From the NCBI GenBank assembly GCA_951804985.1, contig OX638130.1, positions 84,996,583-85,060,582 of the forward strand: DNA of 64,000 nucleotides, given 5' to 3'. The translations under genes were made by a program, and so were the position numbers. Numbering within the stretch: the first letter of the stretch is position 1; the number at the start of each line of letters is the position of its first letter. Under the pieces are notes generated by a model. It did not search any database, was not told where the DNA came from, and worked only from the letters and a program-made list of their open reading frames with translations. This DNA comes from Dryomyza anilis (lineage: Eukaryota > Arthropoda > Insecta > Diptera > Dryomyzidae). This document shows, piece after piece, positions 1 through 11,150 of the stretch.

Positions 1-138
1 AACTATAATATCCGATTGGTGCTGTTCGTTGAGATCGTTGATCGCATATTGCCCCAGGACTAGAGTTGATCCCGTGTACTTGATGAACGCATGATTTATT
101 ATCCAGACGGTGGCCAAGATCAATGTTATATTTTCCAT
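1..138 (-). CDS. Partial first exon of a secreted or membrane protein, possibly a sixth IR
   Basis: From an ATG at 138-136 (context GAAAATGG) the minus strand is open for 46 codons and runs off the window edge. The peptide begins MENITLILATVWIINHAF, a hydrophobic signal-peptide-like start, and continues with a polar stretch (GQYAINDLNEQHQSD). This resembles the first exon of the IR genes further right: a signal peptide followed by the start of an ectodomain. No splice donor is reached, so the length and family cannot be settled. Codon use looks coding and there is no repeat similarity. It could be any secreted or membrane protein; an IR is an inference from the neighbourhood. Confidence 0.45.
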   Translation of the reverse strand, partial: MENITLILATVWIINHAFIKYTGSTLVLGQYAINDLNEQHQSDIIV

Positions 139-610
139 TTTCAGAGTTTCCAATTCGTTATAAAGAAATGTCATTGTGGATTTTTTGATCCAAATTAATA
201 GACTTGCCCTGAAATGGACTTTCCGTTAGCGGAAGACTAACTAGGACTGCCGTTCTAAGAAGACTAACGAGAACCTGGTTACGGACTACATTGCATGTGG
301 TTTCAATTAAAGAATTTGGACATGTGCAGTTCTGATGACATGCCATTTAAACATGATTATTTCATTATGTACTGACATGAATAACAACTCAATATGCACT
401 ATTCTATAAGTCTAGACTTGGTACAAAATGATGCATGCTTCATTATAATATAAATACTGACATTTAAGCGAATATACACAGTAAGCATTTGAGTAAATTA
501 ATTTATAGTTTAGACATTTTTTGTAAATTAATCTATTTATGAGGCAGACTGGGCGGACTGGGATAAAATATGTTATACACTAAAAGTGAAAGGATATATT
601 CACTTTGGTT
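139..610. other. Upstream AT-rich spacer, nothing recognised
   Basis: This stretch precedes the partial minus-strand exon and would hold its promoter. I see no clear TATA/Inr pair, repeat or coding frame. It ends where a decayed SINE begins. Confidence 0.3.
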
Positions 611-757
611 TTGGCTTTTCATAGGCAAATTTTTACTTTCGTAGTTTTGCAATTGACTGCCGAGAGGTAGAGCGGTATAGAAAAATGTTTTCCATGAAAA
701 GATTTTGTTGTCCCAGCCCCGATGTGAACCTGTGCAACGGGACCATTCGGCTATACG
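611..757 (-). mobile_element. Decayed SINE copy (tRNA-derived family, partial)
   Basis: The minus-strand reading matches the head and body of the SINE found intact at 3905, 17011, 21758 and 55632. It keeps the GCCGAATGGTCCC-like head, the GGGGCTGGGACAACA-like junction and the CTACCTCTCGGCAGT body motif. It lacks the ATT tail half and carries many substitutions, so it is old. Confidence 0.7.
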
Positions 758-779
758 TCCATAATACAATACGCAGTGG

Positions 780-1375
780 TGTTTTTCTGATTAATAAAAT
801 GACTGTACCTCTGTCGATGCCATCTAGAAGACAATTTATTATCGTCTTCACCTATGACTCGAAATGGACATCGGAACAGAAGGTGGCTTCGATTAGAAAG
901 ATCTATATACACAGGAGTCCTATTTGACTTCCAAAAGAATGCCTCATCTTTGAAGCAGACATTTTTGCATTAGTGAAAGCAGCAATGCTTATCAAATCGA
1001 AGTTGAAATGATGATATATCGAAGATCAACATTCGTATAGCTAATCAAGCTGCTATAAAATCAGTTAAACAAAAAGAAAATAGACAGACTTCTATCCCTA
1101 ACAAAATCTTCCATCCGACTGCTAGGGAATGGAGTTCTCACAGGACATTGCGCAATAGGCTCAGTTATAAACAATGATGAATCAAACGATTAGGAAGAAA
1201 TAGAGACAATTTTACATTCCAACTGTCACTACCACGCTCTTCAAGATCGTCGCCTAAAACACCTTGGACTATATTCCTGAATAGTACAGCAGACATCTCG
1301 AAGACTGAACTATCGTTTGAACGAACTGCAATCAGCCGTAAATAATTCAAAATTATCTAGTACTTATCATCATAA
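780..1375 (+). pseudogene. Non-LTR retrotransposon remnant: RNase H and C-terminal zinc-knuckle region
   Basis: Broken plus-strand frames give a VFTYDSKW...SEQ segment, which fits the catalytic-Asp strand of RNase H in I/LOA-type elements. Next comes FEADIFALVKAAM (second helix) and IANQAAIKSVKQ. A frame with LTGHCAIGS...CHYHAL resembles the C-terminal CCHC-like tail. The same domain order is better preserved at 41610-43060. Several stops and frameshifts are present, so it is dead. It ends near HHNGP, a common ending of such ORFs. Confidence 0.6.
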
Positions 1376-1416
1376 TGGACCTTTCATAATGGACCTTTAG
1401 GTTACACACCTTTTTA

Positions 1417-1556
1417 TACCCACACTAACAGTGAAATGATATATTCAGTTTGGTATGCCGTTTGTAACACTAGATGGAAGCATATATATTCTTGATAAGC
1501 ATGATCTCCCTAACGATGTCTGTCTGTTTGTCTGTTTGTATGTCTGTCTATCTGTA

Positions 1557-1605
<49 letters not shown>

Positions 1606-1625
1606 GTCTGTCTGTCTTTTTTTTT
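1417..1625 (+). mobile_element. mini-me/DINE-1-like element, 5' fragment with (GTCT)n
   Basis: It begins with the family start TTTTTATACCC..CACTAACAGTGAAA, continues through the CCGTTTGTAACAC block and TATATATTCTTGATAAGCATGA, and ends in about 100 bp of (GTCT)n at 1515-1617. The distal half is missing. The unusually long microsatellite suggests expansion after insertion. Confidence 0.75.
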
Positions 1626-1639
1626 CCAACGTTGAGAGG

Positions 1640-2870
1640 TGGAAATCTTCCAAAGATACTGATGAGCTCCTGCTCAGCTAGTTATGTCGGATTCATACCG
1701 ACGAAAACCACCTCCTTCATCATCCACGATCCCACGATACTGCCGTAAGGTATTACTTCGCGGGGCGGGATCAACTATTGCTGGTTCATATTACTTGTAT
1801 TGTCCGATCTTCTTTTTTACTGCGTTCTGCCCGAAGTAGTTGCTCGTGTATTTCTTTTATTGTTGTAACGACCTCGGTCCACGGCCCAGATTCACGCTGA
1901 GTAATGGGCCGAGAAGTGAGCGTTGTGGGACTCCTGCAGTAACCTTGTATGATACTGGTCCGTCGTCCGTATCGGAGCATAAGTACCTGTCTGAGAAGAA
2001 GCTCGATATAATAATAACGAGAAACACAGGTATGTCAAGTCTTCGTAGTGCATTCTTTATTCGTTCCCAATTTGCAGAGTCGAATGCGTTCTTAATATCA
2101 GTGCGCAATACTTCTGTCCAACTCCTCTTCCCACGCTGGGCACCGACGGCTCATGGCAGATGGATATTTGCCAGACATAAATAGATGGATAAGTCGGAAG
2201 GATGGTTGGCTTGACTTCCACTTGACGCAGATGCTCAGCGAACATGGCTGCTTTAAGCAGTATCTACACCGCATCAAGCATGATGACGACCCGTTCTGTG
2301 TGACTGAATACACAAGTGGCAAGTGATGCAGACAGCAGCAGCAACGATCATGACAACACTTCGTCGATTCGAGCGAACACGATCCATGGAGCGCACACGC
2401 TCTGAAAATGCAGGTGCAGTTAACAGCCTACTCGCTGCAACAAGGAAGGAAGAATAACTTGACTTGCAATCAACTGACGATTAAGCGACGATGCTCGGAC
2501 GGCCTTTCCGACGTACTATTGACATACAGGCTTTTGATGCTTTAACTCCTCGTTAAAAAGAAACTCCTCTTCCCTCAATTGCTGTCCTCGCCAATTGTGT
2601 CACACCATATTAATCGCATCGACGGTAGTATATGGTATATTACTTTGCCGAGAATCGTCCCTGCCATGTCGAGTAGGCATATAGATCGATATGACGATGG
2701 GCTCCTAAACGATTGGTTGGCTGTTCCACCAGTATTAGCCGGTGTGCTACTCGCTAATCTGAGACGGAGCATTGAAGCATCGCATGCCAACACTACTCTG
2801 AGAGAGACGTGTACGGCTTTTTCTTCCGCTGAACCCTCTAATTGTTGGCATTGTTTGCCTGTCTCATAAA
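1640..2870 (-). pseudogene. R1-like non-LTR retrotransposon remnant (reverse transcriptase)
   Basis: Read on the minus strand in order, 2790-2575 gives SPSSYRSICLLDMAGTILGKVIY, an RT N-terminal block of R1-clade style. Then 2108-1857 gives DIKNAFDSANW, the conserved block around the first catalytic Asp, and AGVPQRSLLGPLL, the GxPQGSxxGPxL block. The following region, 1760-1640, resembles the frame end and 3' UTR. The YADD box and the intervening parts are lost, and 2110-2575 is scrambled. It is non-functional. Confidence 0.7.
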
Positions 2871-2879
2871 ATCATGATT

Positions 2880-3033
2880 ACTGAAAAACAAGAAGAGCTA
2901 CGCTCTCTGTCAATTGTGACTGGTCCATTGTACCTGTGAACCGACCACTTATGTTCAAATACCTCTTATAAAATTTACAACTACAGATGAATTTTATTTT
3001 AACGGGCTTAAGTGAACTTTTTTGGTCAAATAT
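2880..3033 (+). mobile_element. mini-me-like element, middle fragment
   Basis: It matches the middle of the mini-me family: GACCACTTATGTTCAAATAC, then ATAAAATTTACA, then the AACTTTTTTGGTCAAATAT block. The similarity stops exactly where the foldback half-element beginning ACAGGATGTTTGG starts. Confidence 0.65.
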
Positions 3034-3255
3034 ACAGGATGTTTGGTTCATCGATGTCAATAATTCAGGAGATCATTCTATGACTCAAAAAAAAATGAAA
3101 ATGTAAAATAAAATGATGTCCTATTTTGCACCCTGTTTAAGATACAGGGTGTTTAGTCAATGCATATTACTGATATAACCTAGTCAAGAAAATTGGTTAT
3201 AAAGTAAATAAATGATACCAATTTTTAACTCTTGTTTTAGAAAATTAAATTATCT
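3034..3255 (+). mobile_element. Half copy of a palindromic (foldback) element
   Basis: It starts ACAGGATGTTTGGTTCATCG and continues through TCAATAATTC, ATTTTGCACCCTGTTTAAGA and ATAACCTAGTCAAGAAAA. This is the same order as the left arm of the large palindromic element at 53390-55315. Only one arm is present here. Confidence 0.6.
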
Positions 3256-3284
3256 TTCCATTGGTATATCACTTCTTCGAACCC

Positions 3285-4662
3285 CACACAGAAAAAAAAG
3301 TCTTCAATATGATGAATTTATTCATAAATATTATGAATTTTTTCACCAACTACCGGATTCATCATATTGATACCACCGTTCATATTAGTGAATGCATTCA
3401 TTATTTATATGAACAAAATATTCAATACAATGTATTTGAATTGTCATATTGATGAATTTGTTCATAATATTTTTTCAAAAAAAAAAATTTTCGACAAAAA
3501 AAAATTTTTTCGGAAAACATTTTTTTTTTCACAAAAAAAAAATCGAAACATAAAATTTGTTCGAAAAAAAAAATTATTCGAAAAAAAACATTATTTTTAA
3601 AAATATATTTTTTATAAATATAACATTTTATTAATAAAAAGTTGTAATCATAATAAATATATTATAAAACATTTTACTAATTTATGCATGTCGAGCAAGC
3701 ATTATATAAGAAATAACACAGAAGAACTACTTGAGAACTGAGATGTACGGCAAAAAATGAACGAGAAAAAATATTTTTATAGAAATTTGGTTTAATGAAC
3801 AGCGTTTTTCAATATGATGAACATATATGTTGTATTTTATATGTTGGTTCATTAATATGATGAATCGTACCCAAGAAACATTTCTATAAATAATATTTAA
3901 GTAAGCCGCGGTAGCTCAGTGGTTAGTGCGTTGGACTGCGAGCCGAAAGGTCCCCGGTTCAAGTCTGGACTGGGGCTAACAACATCTTTTCATAGAAACA
4001 TTTTTCTATACCGCGCTACCTCTCGGCAGTAAATGGCAAACCTACGAGAGTAAAACATTGCCTATGAAAAAGCTCTCACCCGCCGTTCGGATTCGGCAAT
4101 AAACTGTAGGTCCCACCACTTTGAGTACAAATATAACACGCACAGCTCAAAATGGTGAGAGAGCTCGGCCTAAGTTCTTATAGAGCTGTAGTGCCAAACT
4201 ATTATTATTATTTTTTTCCACTCATTTACTCAGTTTACTCAGTTTACAGCACTTTTATGGTACGTTTTGTTGTATTCCTCTCCATTTGTCTTCAAAAATA
4301 CGGTACGATAATGGCACGTTTTCGGTGCGTTTCAATCGTACTTTAATAATTTATACTCAGTTTTAAGTACGATACAATGGCACGTTTTCGGCACGTCACA
4401 ACGAATTTTCATCTGATTCGAATACGTTTTCGATGTTCAGAATATGATTCCGTTTTGCTGTACCGATAACGGAACATAAGCGGAACAAATTGTTTCTTGG
4501 TTCATCATATTGAAGAACACTTTTTCGACAGTTACCAAGTGTTCTTTATATTTCATAACAATAATGGCGTTAGTCATTAATATTATGAATGGTTCTTCAA
4601 TGCAATGAATCATGGTTTGAAGAACTGAATTCATCAATATGATGTACATTTTTTTTCTGTGC
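3285..4662. mobile_element. MITE with CACACAGAAAAAAAA ends and TTCAATATGATGAA subrepeats, split by a SINE
   Basis: The left end is CACACAGAAAAAAAAGTCTT and the right end is the inverted CATTTTTTTTCTGTG. Both ends are followed inward by TTCAATATGATGAA or its complement, which recurs many times inside. No ORF of note is present. A SINE (3905-4211) sits inside it, so the MITE is the older insertion. Confidence 0.65.
3905..4211 (+). mobile_element. tRNA-derived SINE, full-length copy
   Basis: The tRNA-like head is GCCGCGGTAGCTCAGTGGTT (A-box region) with GGTTCAAGTCT as the B box. The body contains CCGCGCTACCTCTCGGCAGT and GGTCCCACCACTTTGAGTAC. The 3' end is GTGCCAAACT followed by (ATT)n. These internal pol III promoter boxes and the trinucleotide tail define the family in this window. 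The head is not a usable tRNA gene, because its anticodon arm does not pair well. Confidence 0.85.
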
Positions 4663-5304
4663 ATGAACATATCGCTTCAAAATTTACCATATGATTTAAC
4701 CTTCCTTATGGTTTAACCTAACGTTGTCCATTCCTAATCCGTTATTAAAAATTATCACTTATTCAATCAAAAAATGGATGTTTAATCGGTTGCACAGCGT
4801 AATTTAATAATGGATTTACAATTATCCACTATCTTCGTATAATGTATCTGTTTTTTTTATTAAACGTGGAATAAGCTATGTGTATTTTACAGAATTGTAT
4901 TCCACACAATTTAAATCGCGTCGACTACCTTTGGTTCACAACACATTTGATTCAATATATTGTGACCCAACGTATTCAACTTATATTTTAAAACTAAAAA
5001 GTCAATTTGAACGTCAGAATATGGCATTATTAAATAAGTTTAAATTCAAATTAACTAAATAATTTTTACATTCAAAATAAACTCTTAATAATGCCCTTTT
5101 AATGTTAATTTTTATGTTCAAAGAATGAATTTAGATAACGATTCATATTAAACAATGCATTACAATTTGTTTTTAGTATTTATTGCACAATAATAATTTA
5201 TGGTTATTCACCAACTGCTAAAAACAACAAGTTAAAGTTTCTTATAGTCAAATGAAATATGAAAAAAACATTGCTAGTTTTGAACCGCATTTCAAAACAT
5301 CGGG
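4663..5304. other. AT-rich upstream region of IR-A
   Basis: This is probably the 5' flank of IR-A. It is strongly AT-rich with no repeat I recognise and no clear core promoter. A short open frame at 4880-5062 has no family signature and is probably chance. Confidence 0.3.
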
Positions 5305-7238
5305 ATGAAGTTGTTCTGGTTGATAGTTTGTTATTGGCTTACCAATAAATCCGTATTACCTATAGGAGCAATATTAACTATGGATCAGTTTAAGCATACC
5401 AACTTGGGAGATGCAATACGTTGCTTCATTGAGAAAAATACTATTCTACTTGAACAGTACAGTTACTCTGTTGTCTGGAGTGCCTCAAACCCTGGAAACC
5501 TTTTAGAAATACACGATATATGGCAACATGTAGCAGTACGGTCTGTTGCACTATATAACGTCGATATTAATATCAGTTTTACTGACACGGATGTAACAAC
5601 TTTTTTGATTTTTGTAGACACTTTTGCAGAATTCAGGTATAGTTCCAATATTTTTATTGTTTAAATTTTTATTGCATATATTTTGTAGAAAATTTAAATG
5701 GAGCACAGCGCGTCGTGCAAAATTCCTACTTATTTTGACAGATAATTCGATTGTCGAACAAGGTGATTTGCAGCAAATATTCGCAAAATTCTATAGATTG
5801 CAAATATTACATGTTTCACTTCTGGTCGAGTCCAATGTCAATGAAGACGTACTCGTCTATAGCTACTTACCCTACACACCGACTCACTGTGGACTTGTAG
5901 TGCCACAGCTAATAAACCGCTATAATATGGGTCGCTATGTGAAGGCTGCAGTAATCCCCAATAAGGTTCAAAATTTTCACGGATGTCCACTGAAAATTTG
6001 TGTGCGTTATATGAGCCCGTACATGTATTATAGTGAGCGAAAGGGACGCATGGACGGTTTGGAGCAGTGCATGCTACAGTGGTTCGCATATAAATTGAAT
6101 TTCACTACGCAGTACTTGAAGGTATCTGGATCGGATAGTACGAGCAAACCTTTTATTAAAGTAAGGCCCAAGATCGATTGTTTCAAGTTTCAGTTTTTGC
6201 CATTTAATTATCTGTTCCTCTCTTTAGTTGTACAAGAAACGGGCAGACATACTAATTGGCGGCTTTACATACAACCCAAAACGCAGCAAAGATTTGACAA
6301 ATGCGATTTTCTACTACAACAACATTATGGTGTTCGTATTGAGAACCCAATTAATGACAAAGCAGAGAAATTACATACTCATGAAACCGTTTCATGCAAT
6401 AACCTGGCATTTCGTATTTTTAAGCGTGCTCCTGATGTATATAGTCTCGACACTGCTTAACATGACTTCGGGACGTTTCCGGACAGTCACTAGAACGTAC
6501 CGTCGTTATGCGCGTCATCAAATAATGAATACCTTCTCTGTTGTGCTGGGTCTGCCCCAGTACATGTTGCCACATACTACAATTTATCGCATCATTTTTG
6601 TGCTACTTTCCTTCGGTTTCTTCATATTGCGCGGTGCTTTTCTCGGACGTATTTATAACTATTATACAAATGAGTGCAATGTAAATATTCCGAAAACCAT
6701 TCACGCACTACAGCAGGAGAACTACAGCATCTATACTACGGACATTGATGGCCGACATCATCCCGGAAATTTAACCTTTAACTTCGTTGAGCCCAAAGAG
6801 CATCATATATTTCGATTACTCGATGCCAATGAAAAAAATGTCATTATAATACCTGAGTTCCAATTTAATTATTTTCTTGATTTACGTGGCAGAGCTTCTG
6901 ATCGAAAAGATTACACGATGCATCCATTTAGACATGGTATCAGCGGATGCGCCTATTTTCAAAAAAATTCATTTCTGCGTGATGAATTTGCGACGTTAAC
7001 TCCGATACTGCGATATACAGGACAGTTTAAAAAGTGTATCACCGATTTTTCGATTAGGCATAAAACGGTTGATGAAGGACCGCGTGCAACCACTTTGACT
7101 ATGTTGAAATCTGTTTTTCACACTTACATTATAATGATGACTGCTGCGGTGCTCTTGTTTATCTTGGAGTTGTTGGTATCATCATTTGGACAACGTATAA
7201 AGAATTTTTTCTGTAGACGAATATTATTGGGTTTGTAG
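5305..7238 (+). CDS. Divergent ionotropic receptor IR-A (3 exons)
   Basis: Exons are 5305-5636, 5689-6160 and 6228-7238, with GT-AG introns of 52 and 67 bp in phases 2 and 0; 604 aa. The ATG at 5305 gives a hydrophobic signal peptide (MKLFWLIVCYW). Exon 2 has NFHGCPLKI, the S1 landmark shared by the cluster, and the LNFT that follows it. Exon 3 opens LYKKRADILIGG. Membrane segments lie at about 326-346, 387-407 and 568-588, with a short pore-like loop (LGLPQYMLP) between the first two, as in iGluRs. Predicted role: a ligand-gated cation channel subunit in chemosensory neurons. It is the most divergent of the five. The S2 block IFTQQ is replaced by HGISGCAYFQKNSFL, and the G-EG-LL block by GLEQCMLQW. 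I cannot point to an intact glutamate-binding R/T/D triad. The IR assignment is firm; the subfamily (Ir7-like) is inference. Confidence 0.88.
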
Positions 7239-7919
7239 TATTAAAAAAAGGAAAATTATTTCAATATTGAATTATGTCCAATTTATAACACATGGATAAT
7301 GTAGAATACCATCACTATAAGTCAAACCACAAGCGATATTAATTTTTTAAGGCAAACACTAAGTAAATTTTGTCGCTGCTTTGAACATTAATCAATTATT
7401 ATATAAAATCAAGGATTGAAACCGTAACCGAAACTGTTAAACGAAAATCAGAAATAAACCGATATCCAACACCGAAATAAACGGTTTCGGTTTTATACCG
7501 GTTTAAAATGGTTTTTAAAAAAGTATAAATAGAAACAGAAAACATATTTTATTTTACATAGAAGATGAATGTCATTTAATAAAATTTGGAATTCCCAGAA
7601 TAAATTTTTTTGTCGTACAAAAATCACATGTTGTTTTTGAGATAAAATATTTCCAAAACAATGGTCTTTGGTCTAAAATTTGTTTTTTTTCATTAATTTG
7701 TGTAGCGGTAAATCGAATTAACAACAAAACACCAGCAACTCCAAGCACAATTGTTTTTGTTAAAAAATGATTCAAATTTTAATGATATTGAAAGTTTTTG
7801 AAGAAACAACACAGGCAATGATCATACGAACCGTTTCAGATACAGCCAAGTATCATCATCAGTGATCTTTGTGTGATTACGTATTGATAACAACAAATAA
7901 TTCGTATATACGAATTCAG

Positions 7920-8002
7920 CGTGGTTGGGGCTCGAACTCATGCCGTCAGAAACGTCGGGAATTGGTAGTCAAGCACTCTATGTGCTCGGCTACTGAACCA
8001 CA
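7920..8002 (-). pseudogene. tRNA-like sequence, pseudo-tRNA or SINE head
   Basis: Read on the minus strand, the ends GTGTGGT and ACCACGC pair over seven positions like an acceptor stem. GAGTTCGAGCCCC fits a B box. The long region before the T arm (CCGACGTTTCTGACGG) resembles a type II variable arm. The T stem pairs poorly (about 3 of 5), so a functional tRNA is unlikely. Confidence 0.4.
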
Positions 8003-8197
8003 CAATCATCACTCGTCTGAGTTGCAGTTTTGTCTGTTCTATTTTTTGCAGACTTTGTTGCAAGAATGCCGAGTGGTACCGAAGATCGGTAGAACGAATG
8101 CATTTGATTAACGCATCGGTTTTGCTTTCAATGTTGTTGCTATTAATTCGTGTTGCTCTTTTCGATTTTTTATTTATTGTATTAGTAAAATATTTGG

Positions 8198-8678
8198 GGA
8201 GCCTGAGTTAAAGTGGGACAGGTTTTGAAAAGTTCAATTGAATAATTTTTAAATTCGTTTAAAGTAACTATTCAATAAAATACCATTTATAAGTCTTTTA
8301 AAATATTTTTGAGTGATTTTTCAAAACAGTTCAATTTCGGACATATATATTAAGGATAAAAAAATTATAATAAATAAGGTCATAAAAAACAATGATAATG
8401 TAAGTAAAAATTAGAAAAAAAGTTTAAAATTATTAACATTGTACAAAATTCTTCTTCTTATGAGGTTTAAAATATTTTGCTCTTGTTTAAGGTTCGCTTC
8501 TCTGCTCTCTTCTCCAATTCAGATCATGTCTCAGTGAAGTCAAAATGTTGATTTTCATTGGTTTGTGATCACGATTGAAATTTTTTCTTGGCAAAATCAA
8601 TTAAGTAATTCATATAACACAATATTATCACTAAAATAACTAAAAACATTGTTTAGATTACGTTTCCCACTTTACCCC
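8198..8678. mobile_element. Element with GGG(G)TAAAGTGGGAC-type inverted ends
   Basis: The left end, GGGGAGCCTGAGTTAAAGTG, and the right end, TTTCCCACTTTACCCC, are inverted relatives. The same kind of ends bound 23660-24505. There is no coding frame; the interior is AT-rich. Confidence 0.5.
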
Positions 8679-9113
8679 TATCCCTAGTAGAAATTTACCC
8701 GATGCGCAATTGGGAAATGATCGGGTTTACGTTGGGTAAGCCCTATTAGAGAAAATATGATCATTGCCTTTGCATGCCCTTATCATGTTTACCATAGCAG
8801 GGTTTACATTATCTAAACAGTCAATGTTCCCGATCATAGCTACATTACTTGTTCCTCATAACGAAATTAGCATCAGTCAATGATCGAGATTAATGAGAGA
8901 AACCCTATTATGCTCGGGCTCAGACAAGACAATTGTCGGGTAAATATTAAAATGGGGAATTGCCCGATCAGTACATAATCATGGCCTGAGGTCAATACAT
9001 GATCAGGACACTGCGTTACAAGGACATTATGCGCCCTGTCATATCCCGATCATCTCAAATAATGACATGATCACTTTATGACCATGGCCCTACCAAAATT
9101 TCTACTAGGGATA
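8679..9113. mobile_element. TA-flanked MITE, TIR TCCCTAGTAGAAATTT
   Basis: A 435-bp element with ends TATCCCTAGTAGAAATTT (8679-8696) and AAATTTCTACTAGGGATA (9096-9113). The outer TA pair fits a TA target duplication as in Tc1/mariner relatives. The interior is full of GATCGGG/CCCGATC motifs. A shorter second copy lies at 36605-36995. Confidence 0.75.
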
Positions 9114-9323
9114 CCACAATTTGATCATAACTTAGCACCATATACAAAATGGTAATTTATTTGACAAATATGGACAAAAAAGAAATTTTATACAAAAACC
9201 GAAATCATAAGCGATACCGTAACTTGGAACCGGTAACCGAAAGCGTTTCATTATAAAAACTTAAAACCGTAACCGTAACGCGGAAAAAATCGAATGATTG
9301 AATCGTTTAGGTTTCAATCATTG

Positions 9324-10600
9324 TATAAAATAAACTATTTTTCTTGTAAAAAAAAGCATTTTAAAATTCGTTTGCTTTCTATTGAATTAATTCAAACAAA
9401 AAGATTTAAAAGAAGCCAGCACCATTAATTTTTAAAACTTTTGATTAAACAAAAGTTTTCATATTTAACGAGTTCATATTTATTTTTATTATTTAGAATT
9501 TTGTTTAATTAATTTAATTCTGATTAATTTTGATAATAACAAGTATGCTTTATCAGAATCCTGATTAATTATCTAATCGATTAATCAGAAATTGCACAAT
9601 CAAACATTTTGATTAATCAATTAATCGCATACGCTTAGTTTTGCATGTTTGTATATTCAAGATTAGTTTATGTATTTAAGATATAAAAATAATAATATTT
9701 TGAATGGATTGTTGTGATTTTAGTCTTTTTTATAATAAAAATATAAAAAACTTCAACACTTTTGGTTGGATTCCATATTTTTAAATTTTATGTTAAAATT
9801 TGGTATACCTTGCAACAACAATCTTATTTGAGAGACTTATATTTTTGAATTTTATGTCGATTTCCATGGCACTTCAGTTGTTGCCCAATTCTAGCAGTTG
9901 TTGCACTGATAAATTTCCATAGAGCAATAGAATGCTAGAATAGTTGTTGCTCTGAGTTTTTATTAGTTTTTGTACTCGTTTTGAAATCAGTTTTTCACGC
10001 ACACAAAGACAATTTTAAGGAATTAAATTTCAACGATTTATCACGCACTCACTAATGGTTATAAACTCTTCCTTTTTTTAAGGATTAAATATTTTATCTG
10101 TCACAATAATTATAGATTAATAAAATATAATTTAAAATACTATAAACAGAAACATAATATACAAAAAATGACAGAATTTAAAGTCAATGTGAAATTATTC
10201 ACAAACACATATTAGAAAATCAAAAATGATTTCCATGGCTGCAAGTATTGAGTTTTTGGGGCAACAACTAAAAACTTGCCATTATATTTTCGAATTTAAT
10301 TGCAGAATGAAGTAAAATTAAATGAGTATGTAAACTTTAGCTTAATGTAAATTAACAATATGTAGTAAGCAGTATGTATTAAAATTTAAAACAGATCTAG
10401 TAATTTATCTACATATTTGAGGACGTATAAATGAAGAAAAAATATAGTTCTTTTAATACAAATGTATTCAACTTACTTATCTTCCATACAAAAATGTTTT
10501 TCGTAAACATCAATGTAGTATAAACAAATAGATATAATTTGAACACAATCAAGTAAAGTAATAATAATAAGAAAAGTAATTAAAATAAAAAAAAGGTAAG
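9324..10600. other. AT-rich intergenic DNA without recognised genes
   Basis: It contains scattered TTAATTAATC-like runs near 9450-9620 and no convincing coding frame, TIR pair or tandem array. Confidence 0.3.
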
Positions 10601-10659
10601 GAAAGTTAAGAACATGAACAATTTGGACGAAGGAATGATTGGTATAATGTTTTTAAATA

Positions 10660-11150
10660 ATGATGCCAAACGACAGGTGCATTTTTACATCGCTATTTTG
10701 TCTTGTACTAATAATGAGTTAGAGCAAAAAAAGAAAACAAAGAAATTGGAAATATTGAAAATACTTGTCATGCCATAAGGGCGAATCTTTTCGTTTTTTT
10801 GCTATAACTCTTTATTGGTATAAGATTAGATAGTAATGTAAAGGCATTTATTGTTTATATGCCATTTGTTATTTGCCAGAAAAATGTTTTGGCAAAATAT
10901 TTTTAAATAATGATGCCAAACGATAGGTGTTTTAAAAACAAACAATTACTTAGTACCTTTACACTACTATTTTATCATATACCAATAAAGAGTTATAGCA
11001 AAAATGCCAAACATAAGACAAAAATTTTAAAAATAATGATGGTGATCGATGCGTGCTTTAAAAACAAACAATTAATGCCTTTACACCACTATTTTATCTT
11101 ATACCAATTAAAAGTTATGGCAAAAAAACGAAAAGATTCGCCCTTTTGGC
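10660..11150. repeat. Cluster of direct and inverted copies of a ~90-130 bp unit
   Basis: The motif ACCAATAAAGAGTTATAGCA, preceded by CTACTATTTTATC and AAAACAAACAATTA, occurs at about 10920-11010 and 11040-11120. A weaker copy is at 10662-10720, and an inverted copy at 10770-10870. The two outer copies share CGAATCTTTTCGTTTTTTTGC, or its complement near 11120-11145. A 153-codon open frame across the array (10910-11371) is a by-product of the repeat. Confidence 0.55.

Larger units (their letters stand above)
7410..9323. mobile_element. TIR element with ACCGAAACCGTAACC subrepeats, containing other insertions
   Basis: The ends are inverted: CAAGGATTGAAACC at 7410 and GGTTTCAATCATTG at 9310. Both subterminal regions carry repeated ACCGTAACCGAAA/CCGAAACCG hexamer-like motifs (7415-7500 and 9200-9300). 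The middle has been invaded by a tRNA-like fragment (7920-8002), a GGTAAAGTGGGAC-ended element (8198-8678) and a TA-flanked MITE (8679-9113). No transposase frame is visible. Partial relatives lie at 18215-18402 and near 56780-56870. Confidence 0.55.

Noticed and set aside
1515..1617. CRISPR-like regular repeats ((GTCT)n, 15-bp satellite)
   Set aside because: They are simple tandem repeats without unique spacers in a eukaryotic genome.
3905..3975. SINE heads as real tRNA genes
   Set aside because: The A and B boxes fit, but the anticodon stem does not pair, all copies continue into the same SINE body, and they end in (ATT)n.
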